Shown here: in pieces, positions 1 to 8,451 of the stretch
Layout: every line of letters begins with the position of its first letter
Numbering within the stretch: the first letter of the stretch is position 1
IMG/VR virus record: IMGVR_UViG_3300029448_000369
Location: 1-26,070 of that record
Source of the DNA: a virus
Reading direction: 5' to 3' (one strand)
DNA: 26,070 bases
Notes under the pieces: generated by a model
What the model was told of the DNA's origin: nothing
The model's input: only the letters and a program-made list of their open reading frames with translations
Database searches by the model: none
Made by a program: the position numbers and the translations under genes

Positions 1-1005
1 AAATGTATCTTCATTAAGTTTATTTTCATTTTCTTTTTGTTCAGCCATATCTTTAACAGCTTTATTTTGTAATTCATCTTGATCCATCAAGTATTTAATA
101 AAATCTTGTTGTTCATCTGGTTTTAAAAAATTGTAGATATTGTTTATTTTATTATTATTTGTTTTTTGTCTGCTTAACAATTCTATTGCATCATTACTTG
201 CTTTTTCATCTCTTAATGCTTCTTCTCCACCCGCTCTGAATAAAGTTTTTACAAATTCTTTTCTATAATCTTTAAGATCTTTTTTTAAAACAGCACTACT
301 AATATCGCTTACAAACGCTGCATCATTTAATGTTGTTTGTTTTTTTTTAAATATATCTTGTATCGTTCCTCCATTATCAATGTAGCTATCTATTTCCTGT
401 GGCAAACTTTCTAAAGAAGCTGTAAAAGCAGATGTATATTTTCTTTTTCTATTTTCTACTTCTTGTTTTGCTATATCTTTATAATACTCTTTTAAATATC
501 CACTAGCTGAAACAGAAAGTGTTGATTTTATTTTATTTGATATTTCTGGAAAACCTTGAGTTACATTTGTAAAACCTAAAATAGTTGCATCTAATTGTTC
601 AGCATATTCACTTGGATCAATCTTAGTTGCTTTTGCATTTATTTCTAAAGCAGTAAATGTTCTTGCAGCTTCGGATTCAACATCTAATATCAAACCTTCA
701 AGAGCTTTACTGCGAGCAGCTTTACCTTTTGTTCCGTATCCGTATTTTTTAAGCACATCCTCGCCAGATTGTTGAGCATTAGCTAATTGTTCTAAAGTGA
801 TTGGATTAGCAGCTCCATACGCTTCTCCTTCTTCTACAACCCTTTCCGCCATTTGATCATAGAAAAAACCAGACATAGTATTAAGTAACTTCGTCATTTG
901 ATCTTGTCCGACCATCTGCTGTTCTAAAATACCTACCTCAGTTGCAGCACTTGGTCTGTATCCTGAACTTAATATTGATCTCTTTTGTCTTACTCTTTCA
1001 ACCAT
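1..1005 (-). CDS. Internal virion protein, N-terminal 335 residues (runs off window)
   Basis: The frame is open from ATG at 1005 to base 1 with no stop, so the C-terminus lies outside the window. The start follows the TAG of the upstream gene directly (TAG|ATG), with GGAGG four bases before it. The visible part is hydrophilic, helical and rich in Lys, Glu and Gln, with no membrane segment or recognised catalytic motif. It begins MVERVRQKRS. Its place directly after a gp14-like protein and tail tubular protein B matches the T7 order gp12-(13)-14-15-16, so it is probably a gp15-like ejection or core protein that enters the host envelope with the DNA. The identity rests on position and size rather than on a diagnostic motif. 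Confidence 0.7.
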   Translation of the reverse strand, partial: MVERVRQKRSILSSGYRPSAATEVGILEQQMVGQDQMTKLLNTMSGFFYDQMAERVVEEGEAYGAANPITLEQLANAQQSGEDVLKKYGYGTKGKAARSKALEGLILDVESEAARTFTALEINAKATKIDPSEYAEQLDATILGFTNVTQGFPEISNKIKSTLSVSASGYLKEYYKDIAKQEVENRKRKYTSAFTASLESLPQEIDSYIDNGGTIQDIFKKKQTTLNDAAFVSDISSAVLKKDLKDYRKEFVKTLFRAGGEEALRDEKASNDAIELLSRQKTNNNKINNIYNFLKPDEQQDFIKYLMDQDELQNKAVKDMAEQKENENKLNEDTF

Positions 1006-1587
1006 CTATCCTCCAAACGCTGGTCCTACTCTTGATGATATAGGAACATTTGTTGTACCAGCCTTGCTTACTCCTTGAAATGCACTTGCTGAATAACCAG
1101 AACCTCCACCAAGGCTCATCCCACTAAAAGCACCTGCCAAACCAACTTGAGCAACATTCATAACTAATCCTGTAATCGCTTGAGTTTGAGCTTGTCTAGC
1201 AGCCATAGCTCCTCGGTACTCTAAATTTCTAGCTTCTCTTTCTGATTGTTCAATAGCTAAGAAAGCATCTTGTTCTAATATACCAACATCTAATGCTGCG
1301 GGTCTTAATACTTGTTGTTCGCTAAACACCGCTGCCGATCCTACTTCTGGAAGAACACCACTTGAATATCCTCTGGCAAGATTGCTGGCTAACGCTCTTT
1401 TTGTTCGTCTTAGTATTTCATTGGCACTTTCTTTAGCTTTAACGGCTTCAACTCTACCCTCAAGTCGTTTATTGCGAGCCTGAGCTTCCATTATGGTTTT
1501 TTGTACTTTGCCACTTGTAACAGTTGAGCGATACTGTAAAACAGATCCTAATACACCAAGCCCTCCAAATATTGCTCCTGCACTCAT
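1006..1587 (-). CDS. gp14-like internal virion protein
   Basis: This 193-residue protein is close to T7 gp14 (196 residues). It starts with a glycine-rich hydrophobic stretch (residues 3-16, AIFGGLGVLGSVLQ). A long basic, Ala/Gln/Arg-rich helix follows (about 25-140), then a second hydrophobic segment and a Gly/Ser tail (about 140-193), the usual shape of small podovirus core proteins that insert into the host membrane on ejection. Its ATG overlaps the stop of the tail tubular B gene as ATGA, and its own stop abuts the next ATG, so translation is probably coupled. The call comes from length, composition and gene order. Confidence 0.72.
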   Translation of the reverse strand: MSAGAIFGGLGVLGSVLQYRSTVTSGKVQKTIMEAQARNKRLEGRVEAVKAKESANEILRRTKRALASNLARGYSSGVLPEVGSAAVFSEQQVLRPAALDVGILEQDAFLAIEQSEREARNLEYRGAMAARQAQTQAITGLVMNVAQVGLAGAFSGMSLGGGSGYSASAFQGVSKAGTTNVPISSRVGPAFGG

Positions 1588-3617
1588 TGGCTACCACTTA
1601 CGCTATACTCTAAACTTAACAAAGTAAAAAACAAAGGTTTCGTTTGAGTGATTGATATTTGAGCTTCTTCGCTAAATCCTAAAATCGGAGTTACACGCTT
1701 ACGCCCTGTGAATAATGTTTCAGAAGAATCAAGAGTGTAGGGGAACTGTTTAAGACTCACCTCATTACCATTGATTGCAATATTCTGTGTTTGATTTAAA
1801 ACAGGCGATACCGCCACAATTCTTTTTTTTCTGCCGACCATTGTACCTGAAGCAAGTTTAGGTTCGGCGGGTAGGGTCTTAGCTAATACATCATGATGCA
1901 ACCCTATCTCTACATAAGTGGTAGGAACTTGATCAATTGTAATCGCACCTGATGAAACAGTTTTTTCCCCTAAGAAAATATCATCTCTTACCACTTCAAC
2001 AGTCTTAGCTTCTAAATGACTCAAACCAGAAACTGTTGTGGAGGAGGGTTTGTTACCATCGGCAGATCCGTCAAACAGCTGAAACGATGCATCTGTTGTT
2101 CTGTCATCGTCTAATCGTTCGATATAATGTTTTGTACTACTGTTGATGGTTCTTTTAACAATCACATAAATATCATCAATATCCACCGCACAATCTTCGT
2201 ATGTACCATCGGTTATAAACTCACTTGGAGCCACAACCTTTTGTGATCGGTGTACAGAATACGCTGCCATTGTTCCGTCAGTACCATTGACTATCATAAG
2301 TAAATCGCCATCATCTGTAGAGGTTGCTCTTCTAAAAGCAATCTTAACAGGACTTTTTAGCAAATGACTCGATAGCAAAGAGATATTGTTAGATTGATAG
2401 GATAATTCTGCATCGCTAAATAAAAACTCCCGCAACGCTTTACCGGATCTTTGTAAGAAAATCGTACCGCCTTCAACGGATACAGGCATAATATTAGGTT
2501 TAGATCCAGAAGAAGTTGCAGCTTTAATGGTTAGATTGCCAGGAGTTATCGGTTGCCCTTCACCTTGCTGGACAAAAAATTCATTGCCTGTTGTAAAGAT
2601 TTGCAAATCTCTGCCTGAACGAATGCCCGTAATTGAATTAACAGAATTGTTGCTTAAAATTGCGAATATAGCATCATCGTCTAAACCTTCTGCTTCAAGA
2701 AAATTAAAAAAGTCAGATACCTTTGATCCGAATAAAGCCGAAGGTAAACTCTTCGATCCACCAAAATATAATCGTCCTTCATGAAAGACCCCTGTTTTTG
2801 GAAATCCTTTAGTCGATGAAAATACATCTTCGTATCCCGCTTCGAGTTCCCAGTTTGTTGCTGTGATTGCAGAAGTGTTAAAGAACGGAATCTCTACATT
2901 GACTTTAATAGATGTAGCGGATACAAACTCTACAATTCTTGCTCGACCAAATCCGTTTTTAACATTGATATATTGATTGACATTGCCACTAGAAAAAATA
3001 CTTGCACTTGCTGAGATGGTTGCAGTTCCGTCAATAGAAGAGGGTGTAATATCTCCTGAAGGTTCAGATACCGATTTTGTAAAAGCAAATTTTGGCGAAG
3101 TAATTGATATTGTACTTGCTGTCCAGGTCGTATTATTAGCACCTCTTACAATCGATAACGGAGCTAGATCTTCATGCATCAAAATTAAAGTGTCCGCAGA
3201 TTGTGTAAAGGTAATCGCATCAAAAGAGATATCGCCTAACGATACAGTTAAATAATTATTACCACTTGAATTTATATTGGTCTGCAATACGCCTTGTCTA
3301 AAGACAAACATCTTGGCATTGTTGGTAGTATTCGTTGATAATTTAACAAAGACCAGCATGAACGAATCTACACTTGAAAACTCAAACGGAATCAAACGAA
3401 GTCCTTGTTGAGCCGTAAACGATCCGCCTAAGTCAGAAGATACATCCAGTAAAAATTGTTGTCCTGGCCTTCTTTCAATCGCACCTTGCGGAATACATAC
3501 AATGTTGGTGGCTTTTTCTAAACCCGCCTGATACTGAGTGATGTCCACTCTACCTTTAACAAGCGGATCAAACTCGCCCATAGTGAATGATGATTGATAC
3601 TGAACAATTCGACTCAT
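1584..3617 (-). CDS. Tail tubular protein B (nozzle), T7 gp12-like
   Basis: This 677-residue protein is slightly shorter than T7 gp12 (794). The N-terminus has the signature of this family: SSFTMGEFDPLVKGRVDI, then a QYQAGLEKATN segment and PQGAIERRPGQ (about residues 9-53). The rest is beta-rich with many Thr and Ser, as expected for the beta-propeller nozzle at the tip of a short tail. It overlaps the end of tail tubular A by four bases (ATGA), with GAGG just upstream of its ATG. Together with tail tubular A it would form the tail tube below the portal. Confidence 0.9.
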   Translation of the reverse strand: MSRIVQYQSSFTMGEFDPLVKGRVDITQYQAGLEKATNIVCIPQGAIERRPGQQFLLDVSSDLGGSFTAQQGLRLIPFEFSSVDSFMLVFVKLSTNTTNNAKMFVFRQGVLQTNINSSGNNYLTVSLGDISFDAITFTQSADTLILMHEDLAPLSIVRGANNTTWTASTISITSPKFAFTKSVSEPSGDITPSSIDGTATISASASIFSSGNVNQYINVKNGFGRARIVEFVSATSIKVNVEIPFFNTSAITATNWELEAGYEDVFSSTKGFPKTGVFHEGRLYFGGSKSLPSALFGSKVSDFFNFLEAEGLDDDAIFAILSNNSVNSITGIRSGRDLQIFTTGNEFFVQQGEGQPITPGNLTIKAATSSGSKPNIMPVSVEGGTIFLQRSGKALREFLFSDAELSYQSNNISLLSSHLLKSPVKIAFRRATSTDDGDLLMIVNGTDGTMAAYSVHRSQKVVAPSEFITDGTYEDCAVDIDDIYVIVKRTINSSTKHYIERLDDDRTTDASFQLFDGSADGNKPSSTTVSGLSHLEAKTVEVVRDDIFLGEKTVSSGAITIDQVPTTYVEIGLHHDVLAKTLPAEPKLASGTMVGRKKRIVAVSPVLNQTQNIAINGNEVSLKQFPYTLDSSETLFTGRKRVTPILGFSEEAQISITQTKPLFFTLLSLEYSVSGSQ

Positions 3618-4234
3618 GCTCCTCTAACCTCGGTTAAGAGATACTGAGCAATAACGGGTGGAGTTTCTCCCGCACCATCTAAATTAATGGCGGTTCTAAA
3701 ATAACCTCCTCGGTTATTATCAGCAGCTCCACCGAGTGCGATGTTTTTATAGTATGCTCCTTTTTCTGTTTGGTCAGTAATGGTTTCGGCTAAGTTAAAT
3801 GCTAACATATAAACCAGTAATTGAGTGAAATAAACAGGGAGCTTACCTTCTACAATATCTTGTTGATAATCTACAAAGATTGAAGTGTTATCCGTTAATA
3901 ATGTTTCACCTTGAATTTGCCAATCTGTGATTGTTGATGCTCCTCGATCCTTTGAGTTATAGACCGATCTAGGCACACTATTAATCATGTCTGGTGGTAG
4001 TGAATATTGATATAAAAAATGGGCGGTAGGTGCTGTTGATAATCTAGCTAACTCCGCTTTTTTTAAAGTAAATGTCCAAGGATACATTCCAAGGGTTGTG
4101 GTTTTGACTTTGGGATAGATAATATCTAAAGCATTACCAACCGCTGTTCCGTTAGAGAAACTCGCTATTGTGTCAGAACCCAACAACAAAAGTGCTTGAT
4201 TCGCAATGCTGACTTGAGTATCTCCCGTTGCCAT
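3614..4234 (-). CDS. Tail tubular protein A (adaptor), T7 gp11-like
   Basis: The 206-residue product matches the length of T7 gp11 (196). It opens with MATGDTQVSIANQALLLLGS, followed by a segment with ALDIIYPKV and MYPWTFTLKKAELARL, the typical N-terminal helices of podovirus adaptors that dock under the portal. The start is placed at 4234 because AAAGGA lies seven bases upstream. The longer frame beginning with GTG at 4276 would start inside a terminator hairpin and has no ribosome site. It is separated from the capsid region by that hairpin and is followed with a four-base overlap by tail tubular B. Confidence 0.9.
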   Translation of the reverse strand: MATGDTQVSIANQALLLLGSDTIASFSNGTAVGNALDIIYPKVKTTTLGMYPWTFTLKKAELARLSTAPTAHFLYQYSLPPDMINSVPRSVYNSKDRGASTITDWQIQGETLLTDNTSIFVDYQQDIVEGKLPVYFTQLLVYMLAFNLAETITDQTEKGAYYKNIALGGAADNNRGGYFRTAINLDGAGETPPVIAQYLLTEVRGA

Positions 4235-4246
4235 AAAAAAATCCTT

Positions 4247-4276
4247 TATTAAAAGTGGAGAGCCGAAGCTCCCCAC
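4247..4276 (-). terminator. Rho-independent terminator after the capsid genes (T-phi-like position)
   Basis: Read on the minus strand, GTGGGGAGC pairs with GCTCTCCAC around a TTCG loop: nine base pairs with one G-U wobble, closed as C(UUCG)G, followed by TTTTAATA. It lies 12 bases after the stop of the small post-capsid gene and directly before tail tubular A. T7 has its main late terminator (T-phi) at the same place, after gene 10 and before gene 11. It probably attenuates rather than stops transcription, so that head proteins exceed tail proteins. Confidence 0.8.
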
Positions 4277-4287
4277 AGTTTCGTAAA

Positions 4288-4563
4288 TTAGTCTGCGTCA
4301 GCTACACTAAGTGCTGTTCCGTCACTCACATCGACCACTCCAGAAGCGTTGGATAATACAACGACTAAAGAAGCAGTAGGCGTGTTTGAATCATGAACAT
4401 AAATTAAATCACCGACTTTTACTTCATCAGACACACTATTAAAGTACGCTGATGTATTCATTGTTGCTAGGCTATCCGTAGTGGTATAAGACCACATCTG
4501 GGGTGCAGAACCTCGTTTGCTCATGCCACCAATAGGATTCCATCCTGCTCTTGCAAATGCCAT
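4288..4563 (-). CDS. Small post-capsid protein, possible head decoration protein
   Basis: This 91-residue protein is encoded ten bases after the capsid gene. It begins MAFARAGWNPIGGMSKRG and has APQMWSYTT and KVGDLIYVHD segments. The C-terminal half is a short beta-rich Ser/Val/Asp stretch without Cys or a membrane helix. Similar short proteins sit right after the major capsid gene in other podovirus-like contigs, where they are usually left hypothetical. The position upstream of the terminator implies the same high expression as the capsid. A decoration or capsid-stabilising role is inferred from position only. Confidence 0.75.
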   Translation of the reverse strand: MAFARAGWNPIGGMSKRGSAPQMWSYTTTDSLATMNTSAYFNSVSDEVKVGDLIYVHDSNTPTASLVVVLSNASGVVDVSDGTALSVADAD

Positions 4564-4573
4564 AATTTACCTC

Positions 4574-5428
4574 CTATGATTCTCTACAAGTTACTTTAAT
4601 TAAACCAGCGGTATCGATTGCAACTGCTCCAGCAGAATACATCGCACTTACTAAGAACGAAGTTTTTTCTGGAACATAATTTACCTCCACTTTAGGTGCG
4701 ACACTTACGCCACATCCAATTGCTGATCTGTGATAGAAAAAGGTATTCCGATCTGAACTTCCATCAATGGCAAGCCCGCCCTCATCTCGATCACCGACAA
4801 TATGAAATTGAAATCCCATCATGGTATTAATCTCACCTTGTACTAATGCTCGAATATTTTGGAAATCACCAGAAATTGCCCTTTCATCTCCTAATAGTCC
4901 AGCAATCGAATTCGCATGCACAACTGCATGTCGGTCGTTTGGACTTACATTAGCAGCGTCCATAGCTTTTTTTGCTGCGATGATTTTCCCGATATTTAAA
5001 TCTGAAGCCGCGGCTGAACCTGAGGTTACTATAGTATTTCCTATCGTGGCTCCTGGTGTAGCTGCTTCCATCACATCGATAATAATTTGATCTTCTCTTC
5101 TGGCAATCGCTTTACCCACTACTTGGGCAAGTTCTTGTCTTTCATCAAAGTTTACTTTGCTCTGATCGAAAATATCAGAATATTCCGCTGCAATAAAATC
5201 TTGCATGGTGGCTGTTACTGTGCTGAATTCTGTGTTCAATGGCACAACATCTGTTTGTGGAGTTCTAATCTGTGATACACCTTTTCCAATTTTAGGAAAC
5301 TTGACAGTAGAACCTTGAACATTTGTTCTCATCCTAACACTATTATTCAATACAGATTCGCCTTGATATGCTTGTTTTACCTCCGCTTCAAACAGGGTAA
5401 TAAAAGCTGTTGATAATCCTGTACTCAT
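4574..5428 (-). CDS. Major capsid protein (HK97 fold, T7 gp10-like)
   Basis: The 284-residue product starts MSTGLSTAFITLFEAEVKQ. It contains the typical podovirus capsid N-arm and E-loop region (VQGSTVKFPKIGKG, about residues 33-46) and a P-domain helix with RREDQIIIDVMEAA. The C-terminal strands contain GCGVSVAPKVEVNYVPEK. It lies between the scaffold and tail genes as in T7, and AGGAG precedes the ATG by seven bases. An approximately 200-base untranslated leader with repeats and a palindrome lies upstream and may carry a promoter or processing site. Confidence 0.92.
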   Translation of the reverse strand: MSTGLSTAFITLFEAEVKQAYQGESVLNNSVRMRTNVQGSTVKFPKIGKGVSQIRTPQTDVVPLNTEFSTVTATMQDFIAAEYSDIFDQSKVNFDERQELAQVVGKAIARREDQIIIDVMEAATPGATIGNTIVTSGSAAASDLNIGKIIAAKKAMDAANVSPNDRHAVVHANSIAGLLGDERAISGDFQNIRALVQGEINTMMGFQFHIVGDRDEGGLAIDGSSDRNTFFYHRSAIGCGVSVAPKVEVNYVPEKTSFLVSAMYSAGAVAIDTAGLIKVTCRES

Positions 5429-5615
5429 AATTGTACTCCTGTTAAATAATTAAAATTTTTATTAATCGCTTCGGTTATTGGAAAAAGATCCAGCCAAACA
5501 TATAAGGAATTGCCTTACACAATCTCATTTCTGAGAAGCCAAACCAGCCGAAAAGGTTATTGGTTACTTAATTTATAAACCATGTAAAATAATTTTACAA
5601 GAAAAAAAGTACCTT
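5429..5615 (-). other. Capsid mRNA leader region with short repeats
   Basis: There is no credible gene here. Three short blocks each occur twice: GGTTATTGG (plus-strand 5473-5481 and 5555-5563), AGCCAAAC (5492-5499 and 5537-5544) and CCAGCC (5490-5495 and 5544-5549). A small CTCA/TGAG dyad (5525-5534) lies between the copies. The perfect AT palindrome at 5583-5599 is at its upstream edge. The region may hold a promoter, an RNA processing site or a translation-control structure for the capsid gene, but no -35/-10 pair is convincing. Confidence 0.4.
5583..5599. promoter_or_regulatory. Perfect AT-rich palindrome, possible operator
   Basis: TGTAAAATAATTTTACA is a perfect dyad of two eight-base arms around one central base, in the leader between scaffold and capsid. 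A similar dyad (TATAAATAATTTATA) lies at 13011-13025. Both share an AAATAATTT core, so one DNA-binding protein could recognise both. The RHH, LexA-like or winged-helix proteins encoded here are candidates. AT-rich palindromes also arise by chance. Confidence 0.35.
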
Positions 5616-5822
5616 CTAGCTTTTCTCATAAAAGCGTTTATAAGTTTTTTTAAGAAACTTTTTAATAAAGGCCTTAATCCATGACTTTATATAGAACTTT
5701 GCAATCCGTATGGGGATGAGTAGGGGAGTCGTTAAGATATCAAAAATTAGCAAAACAAGATCAACACTAAAATCAATAATGTTATCCGCATCTTTAAATT
5801 TTTGTTTGATTGTGTTTAAGAT
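5616..5822 (-). CDS. Possible small amphipathic membrane protein with no standard start codon
   Basis: The frame is open from just after a TGA inside the scaffold gene to TAG at 5616. From ATC at 5822 it would give 68 residues. The sequence looks protein-like: a hydrophilic start, a hydrophobic helix (DLVLLIFDILTTPLLIPI), then a basic amphipathic tail (FIKKFLKKTYKRFYEKS). No ATG or GTG exists in the frame, and the only TTG lies within the hydrophobic part. An ATC with AGG six bases upstream, or frameshifting from the scaffold end, would be needed; no classic slippery heptamer is present. It could instead be a fortunate open frame or a decayed gene. Confidence 0.35.
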   Translation of the reverse strand: MLNTIKQKFKDADNIIDFSVDLVLLIFDILTTPLLIPIRIAKFYIKSWIKAFIKKFLKKTYKRFYEKS

Positions 5823-6628
5823 AACTTGCCTGACCTTTCTAACTCAATCATGTCTTTTTCAACTTTTTTTCTAAAGGCTTCATCCGTTGCATATTTAGGA
5901 TCAGCAACCCTAGATAGTACTTCATCCTTGTCTAGGCCATCGACTTGCATATTCATAGTTGGTATTTCTTTTTCGCCTGTCATACCTCTAAAAATATTTA
6001 AGATTCTAATACCTTGAGCAGTACCCCCCATGATTTTAAACTCTTCAAAATCCTCTTTGTTTAAGATTCCCTGACTGACTAACTTTCTACCCCAGTTCGC
6101 CATGCTCTGAATTTTCTCATTTGCATTTTCTCCAAGTTTAGCCAGTTCTTCTTTTTCGTTAATCTCAGCCTGTTGCATATTCTCACCTCTGATCTCTGAT
6201 ATTTTACTGACCAGCTCATTAAAAGATTCTTGCGAGATGTTATTCGCTTTTGCCCAGCCTGATGCAAATTCAACTTCTGGATCATTGTTATCAATACCTT
6301 GTTCTTCTAGTGCTTTTAAATCATACGACTCCGGTGCTTTGCTATTTTTTTTATGATAAGCTTTTTCTAATTCATTATAGCTTTTCATAAGCTTGTCTGG
6401 ATCTGGTCCTTCTTTATCATCCCAGAATTTATCCTGCCAGTGATCAGGCTTTTCAAACTGTACATTATCTAAATCCTCACCCTCGACCACCTGATCTCCA
6501 GGCTTGGTTTCCATGCCCTCATCTTCGCCTGTGGTTTCAGGTTCAAGGGATGCTTTCGCCATTAATCCTTCTGGTTGTTCTGGTGTTTCTTCCGTTTTAA
6601 CTTCTTCTTGATTTTGGACTTCATCCAT
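5816..6628 (-). CDS. Capsid assembly scaffolding protein, T7 gp9-like
   Basis: This 270-residue protein is very acidic and hydrophilic. The first 60 residues are almost all Glu, Asp, Pro, Gln and Gly. There is then a helical middle (PDKLMKSYNELEKAYHKK, about 78-95) and a helical Glu/Lys-rich C-terminal half, as in scaffolds that fill the procapsid and leave before DNA entry. It lies between the portal/Bbp19-like genes and the capsid, the T7 gp8-gp9-gp10 order. The assignment rests on composition and position, which is normal for this fast-changing family. It overlaps the preceding gene by eight bases. Confidence 0.85.
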   Translation of the reverse strand: MDEVQNQEEVKTEETPEQPEGLMAKASLEPETTGEDEGMETKPGDQVVEGEDLDNVQFEKPDHWQDKFWDDKEGPDPDKLMKSYNELEKAYHKKNSKAPESYDLKALEEQGIDNNDPEVEFASGWAKANNISQESFNELVSKISEIRGENMQQAEINEKEELAKLGENANEKIQSMANWGRKLVSQGILNKEDFEEFKIMGGTAQGIRILNIFRGMTGEKEIPTMNMQVDGLDKDEVLSRVADPKYATDEAFRKKVEKDMIELERSGKLS

Positions 6629-6911
6629 TTCTTGCTCTCCTTAGTTTTAAAATTATTTCTCTGATTATAGAATTTTGACCATCTCTAAAATAACCAAATG
6701 AGTGATCAAATCCAGGTGTCCATGCGGGTACATCCAGATAAGTTTTTCTCAAATGAATTAAAAGTTTCTGACCTTGATCGGTGGAAAATACTTGTTGATA
6801 GAGTTTGTCGAGTTCGGTGGGTTCGATCCTTGCATTAGGATCTGGCATTGCATCTAATCCCTCCCAACCAGGACTATTGATCGTTTGTTGCTGTTTGTTG
6901 CTGGGTTTCAT
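6621..6911 (-). CDS. Bbp19-like small phage protein
   Basis: This 96-residue protein is encoded between portal and scaffold. The central motif LDKLYQQVFSTDQGQKLLIHLR and the later DHSFGYFRDGQNSIIREII resemble the Bbp19-like phage family (vFsTpeG..vL, then f.eGqrs...I). The gene overlaps the portal end by 38 bases. That start is chosen because AAGGA lies seven bases before the ATG at 6911. The biochemical role of the family is unknown; its conserved place between portal and scaffold suggests head assembly. Confidence 0.75.
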   Translation of the reverse strand: MKPSNKQQQTINSPGWEGLDAMPDPNARIEPTELDKLYQQVFSTDQGQKLLIHLRKTYLDVPAWTPGFDHSFGYFRDGQNSIIREIILKLRRARNG

Positions 6912-8451
6912 TCATCATTCCTTGTTGCATCTGTTGTTGAGCAACCGCTTGAGCTTGCTCCGCCATCACTTGTTGCATCTGTTGTCGTTCTTCAAATGTA
7001 GTTCTTATAGCTGCGGGTACTGCCATTGCATCTGCGATAAAGTCACATATCTCTTCGATCTTAAAGGTCATTTGTCCTGTTGGACCTAGACTCGATGCGA
7101 TCTGAATATACTGCATAATCTGATTGACCTTTGTCATATTACTTGCCATAGCAATCTCGCCTACGGGTTGAATCTTAACTTGCAATCCATTGACCTTGAG
7201 GGGGAGCTGAATAATACCGAGTGCATCCATAACCTCTAAAGTTCTCTTAACCACAGGATACATGGTTTCATTAATTAATCTTCCGTATGCAGAGCCTAAG
7301 TTCTGTGAAAGTTGTTTCATTCGCTCCGCTACTTCTAAAGCAGTTCGAGCCGACATATTGTCAGGCGGTAAGGATTCATCGAGTAAAATTTTCTTAATGT
7401 TCATACGAAGATCGTTTGTTATAATCTGGCTTAACTGTGGATCTCCTGATCTGGGTAAAGGTTGTAAGTCAGCTCCTCTAGGGCCGCCATTAGAATTTAC
7501 AGGAATGATTGCACCAGGAACAAGATTAATTGAGTTCGGATTAATTACACCTGTATCAACCGCAGTATAGACACCCGCAATGGTTAGCGATGCATTTTTA
7601 AGAGTGAGTTCTAATACTCGGTTTAATGTTTTAATATCGGGTAGTGCGGTGAGAACAGGACCTCGACCATATCTCTCATTTGCTGCTTTCATGTATCTGG
7701 CAATCACCCAAGGAAACGATTTTAAATCTCTATACACCAGTTCGTTTTGTCCTCCTCGATCAATAATCTGATAATGATATCTGCCTGTGTTTTTATCGTA
7801 GTATGTACCTTCTATCAGCTCAACCATCTCACCTTCTCGGTTGGTGTATTTTTGTTTCATATCCTGTGGAATCTTAATGTCTGGAAACTCTTGATCTAGC
7901 ACACCATACGGACGTTTCATTCTACGATAGACCTTATCGACACTACCGAATGGTCCTTCTTCAAAGGTAATCAAAAATGTCGGTACAGCCGTATAGCGAA
8001 TAGGAGTGACTTCATCGCCAGGCTGAATTAACATCACCGCAGTTCCTATGGCTAATTCTAATAAAAACTCTCCCATTGCCTGATCAAAATTAGATTGTCG
8101 CATAATATCAAACATACGATCCGCATAGCTATCAAGGATTTGCTGGGTTTCTATTTTTCGTTCTTCTGGTATTTCTGATCCTGGTATTAGTCGACACCAT
8201 CTGGCAGCGGGTGGAAACAATCCTGATTGTAAACGATTGGCAAATTTTTGTGTCGAATCAATCGCAGTAGAATCAAACACTCTCGACATTTTATCCTGAC
8301 CAGGAACATCGCCATCATAGTACCCGTCATGTAGGTTTCTCATTGGCAGCGAGTACCGATATGCGTCTTCGTATATGGATCGCCAATTATCTTTATGAGT
8401 ATTGTTTTTATCGTATTTTGATTTGAGTTGTTGAGGACTAAGCTTTGGCAT
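6874..8451 (-). CDS. Portal / head-tail connector protein, T7 gp8-like
   Basis: The 525-residue length is close to T7 gp8 (536). The N-terminus has LKSKYDKNNTHKDNWRSIYEDAYRY, then RVFDSTAIDSTQKFANRLQSGLFPP, typical of the podovirus head-to-tail connector family. It continues with NERYGRGPVLTALPDIKTLN and the SARTALEVAERM helix (clip and crown regions), and ends in a Gln/Met-rich tail. AAAGG precedes the ATG by seven bases. It would form the dodecameral gateway for TerL-driven packaging and bind tail tubular A below. Confidence 0.93.
   Translation of the reverse strand: MPKLSPQQLKSKYDKNNTHKDNWRSIYEDAYRYSLPMRNLHDGYYDGDVPGQDKMSRVFDSTAIDSTQKFANRLQSGLFPPAARWCRLIPGSEIPEERKIETQQILDSYADRMFDIMRQSNFDQAMGEFLLELAIGTAVMLIQPGDEVTPIRYTAVPTFLITFEEGPFGSVDKVYRRMKRPYGVLDQEFPDIKIPQDMKQKYTNREGEMVELIEGTYYDKNTGRYHYQIIDRGGQNELVYRDLKSFPWVIARYMKAANERYGRGPVLTALPDIKTLNRVLELTLKNASLTIAGVYTAVDTGVINPNSINLVPGAIIPVNSNGGPRGADLQPLPRSGDPQLSQIITNDLRMNIKKILLDESLPPDNMSARTALEVAERMKQLSQNLGSAYGRLINETMYPVVKRTLEVMDALGIIQLPLKVNGLQVKIQPVGEIAMASNMTKVNQIMQYIQIASSLGPTGQMTFKIEEICDFIADAMAVPAAIRTTFEERQQMQQVMAEQAQAVAQQQMQQGMMNETQQQTATNDQ

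Noticed and set aside
4235-4276. GTG start 14 codons upstream of tail tubular A
   Set aside because: It begins inside the terminator hairpin and has no ribosome site; ATG 4234 has AAAGGA and the family N-terminus.
6819-6829. GGTTCGATCC, like a tRNA T-loop or att core
   Set aside because: No matching acceptor, D or anticodon arms around it, and it lies within the Bbp19-like coding sequence.
7262-7771. Two plus-strand frames opposite the portal gene
   Set aside because: Shadows of a well-supported conserved gene; no ribosome sites.
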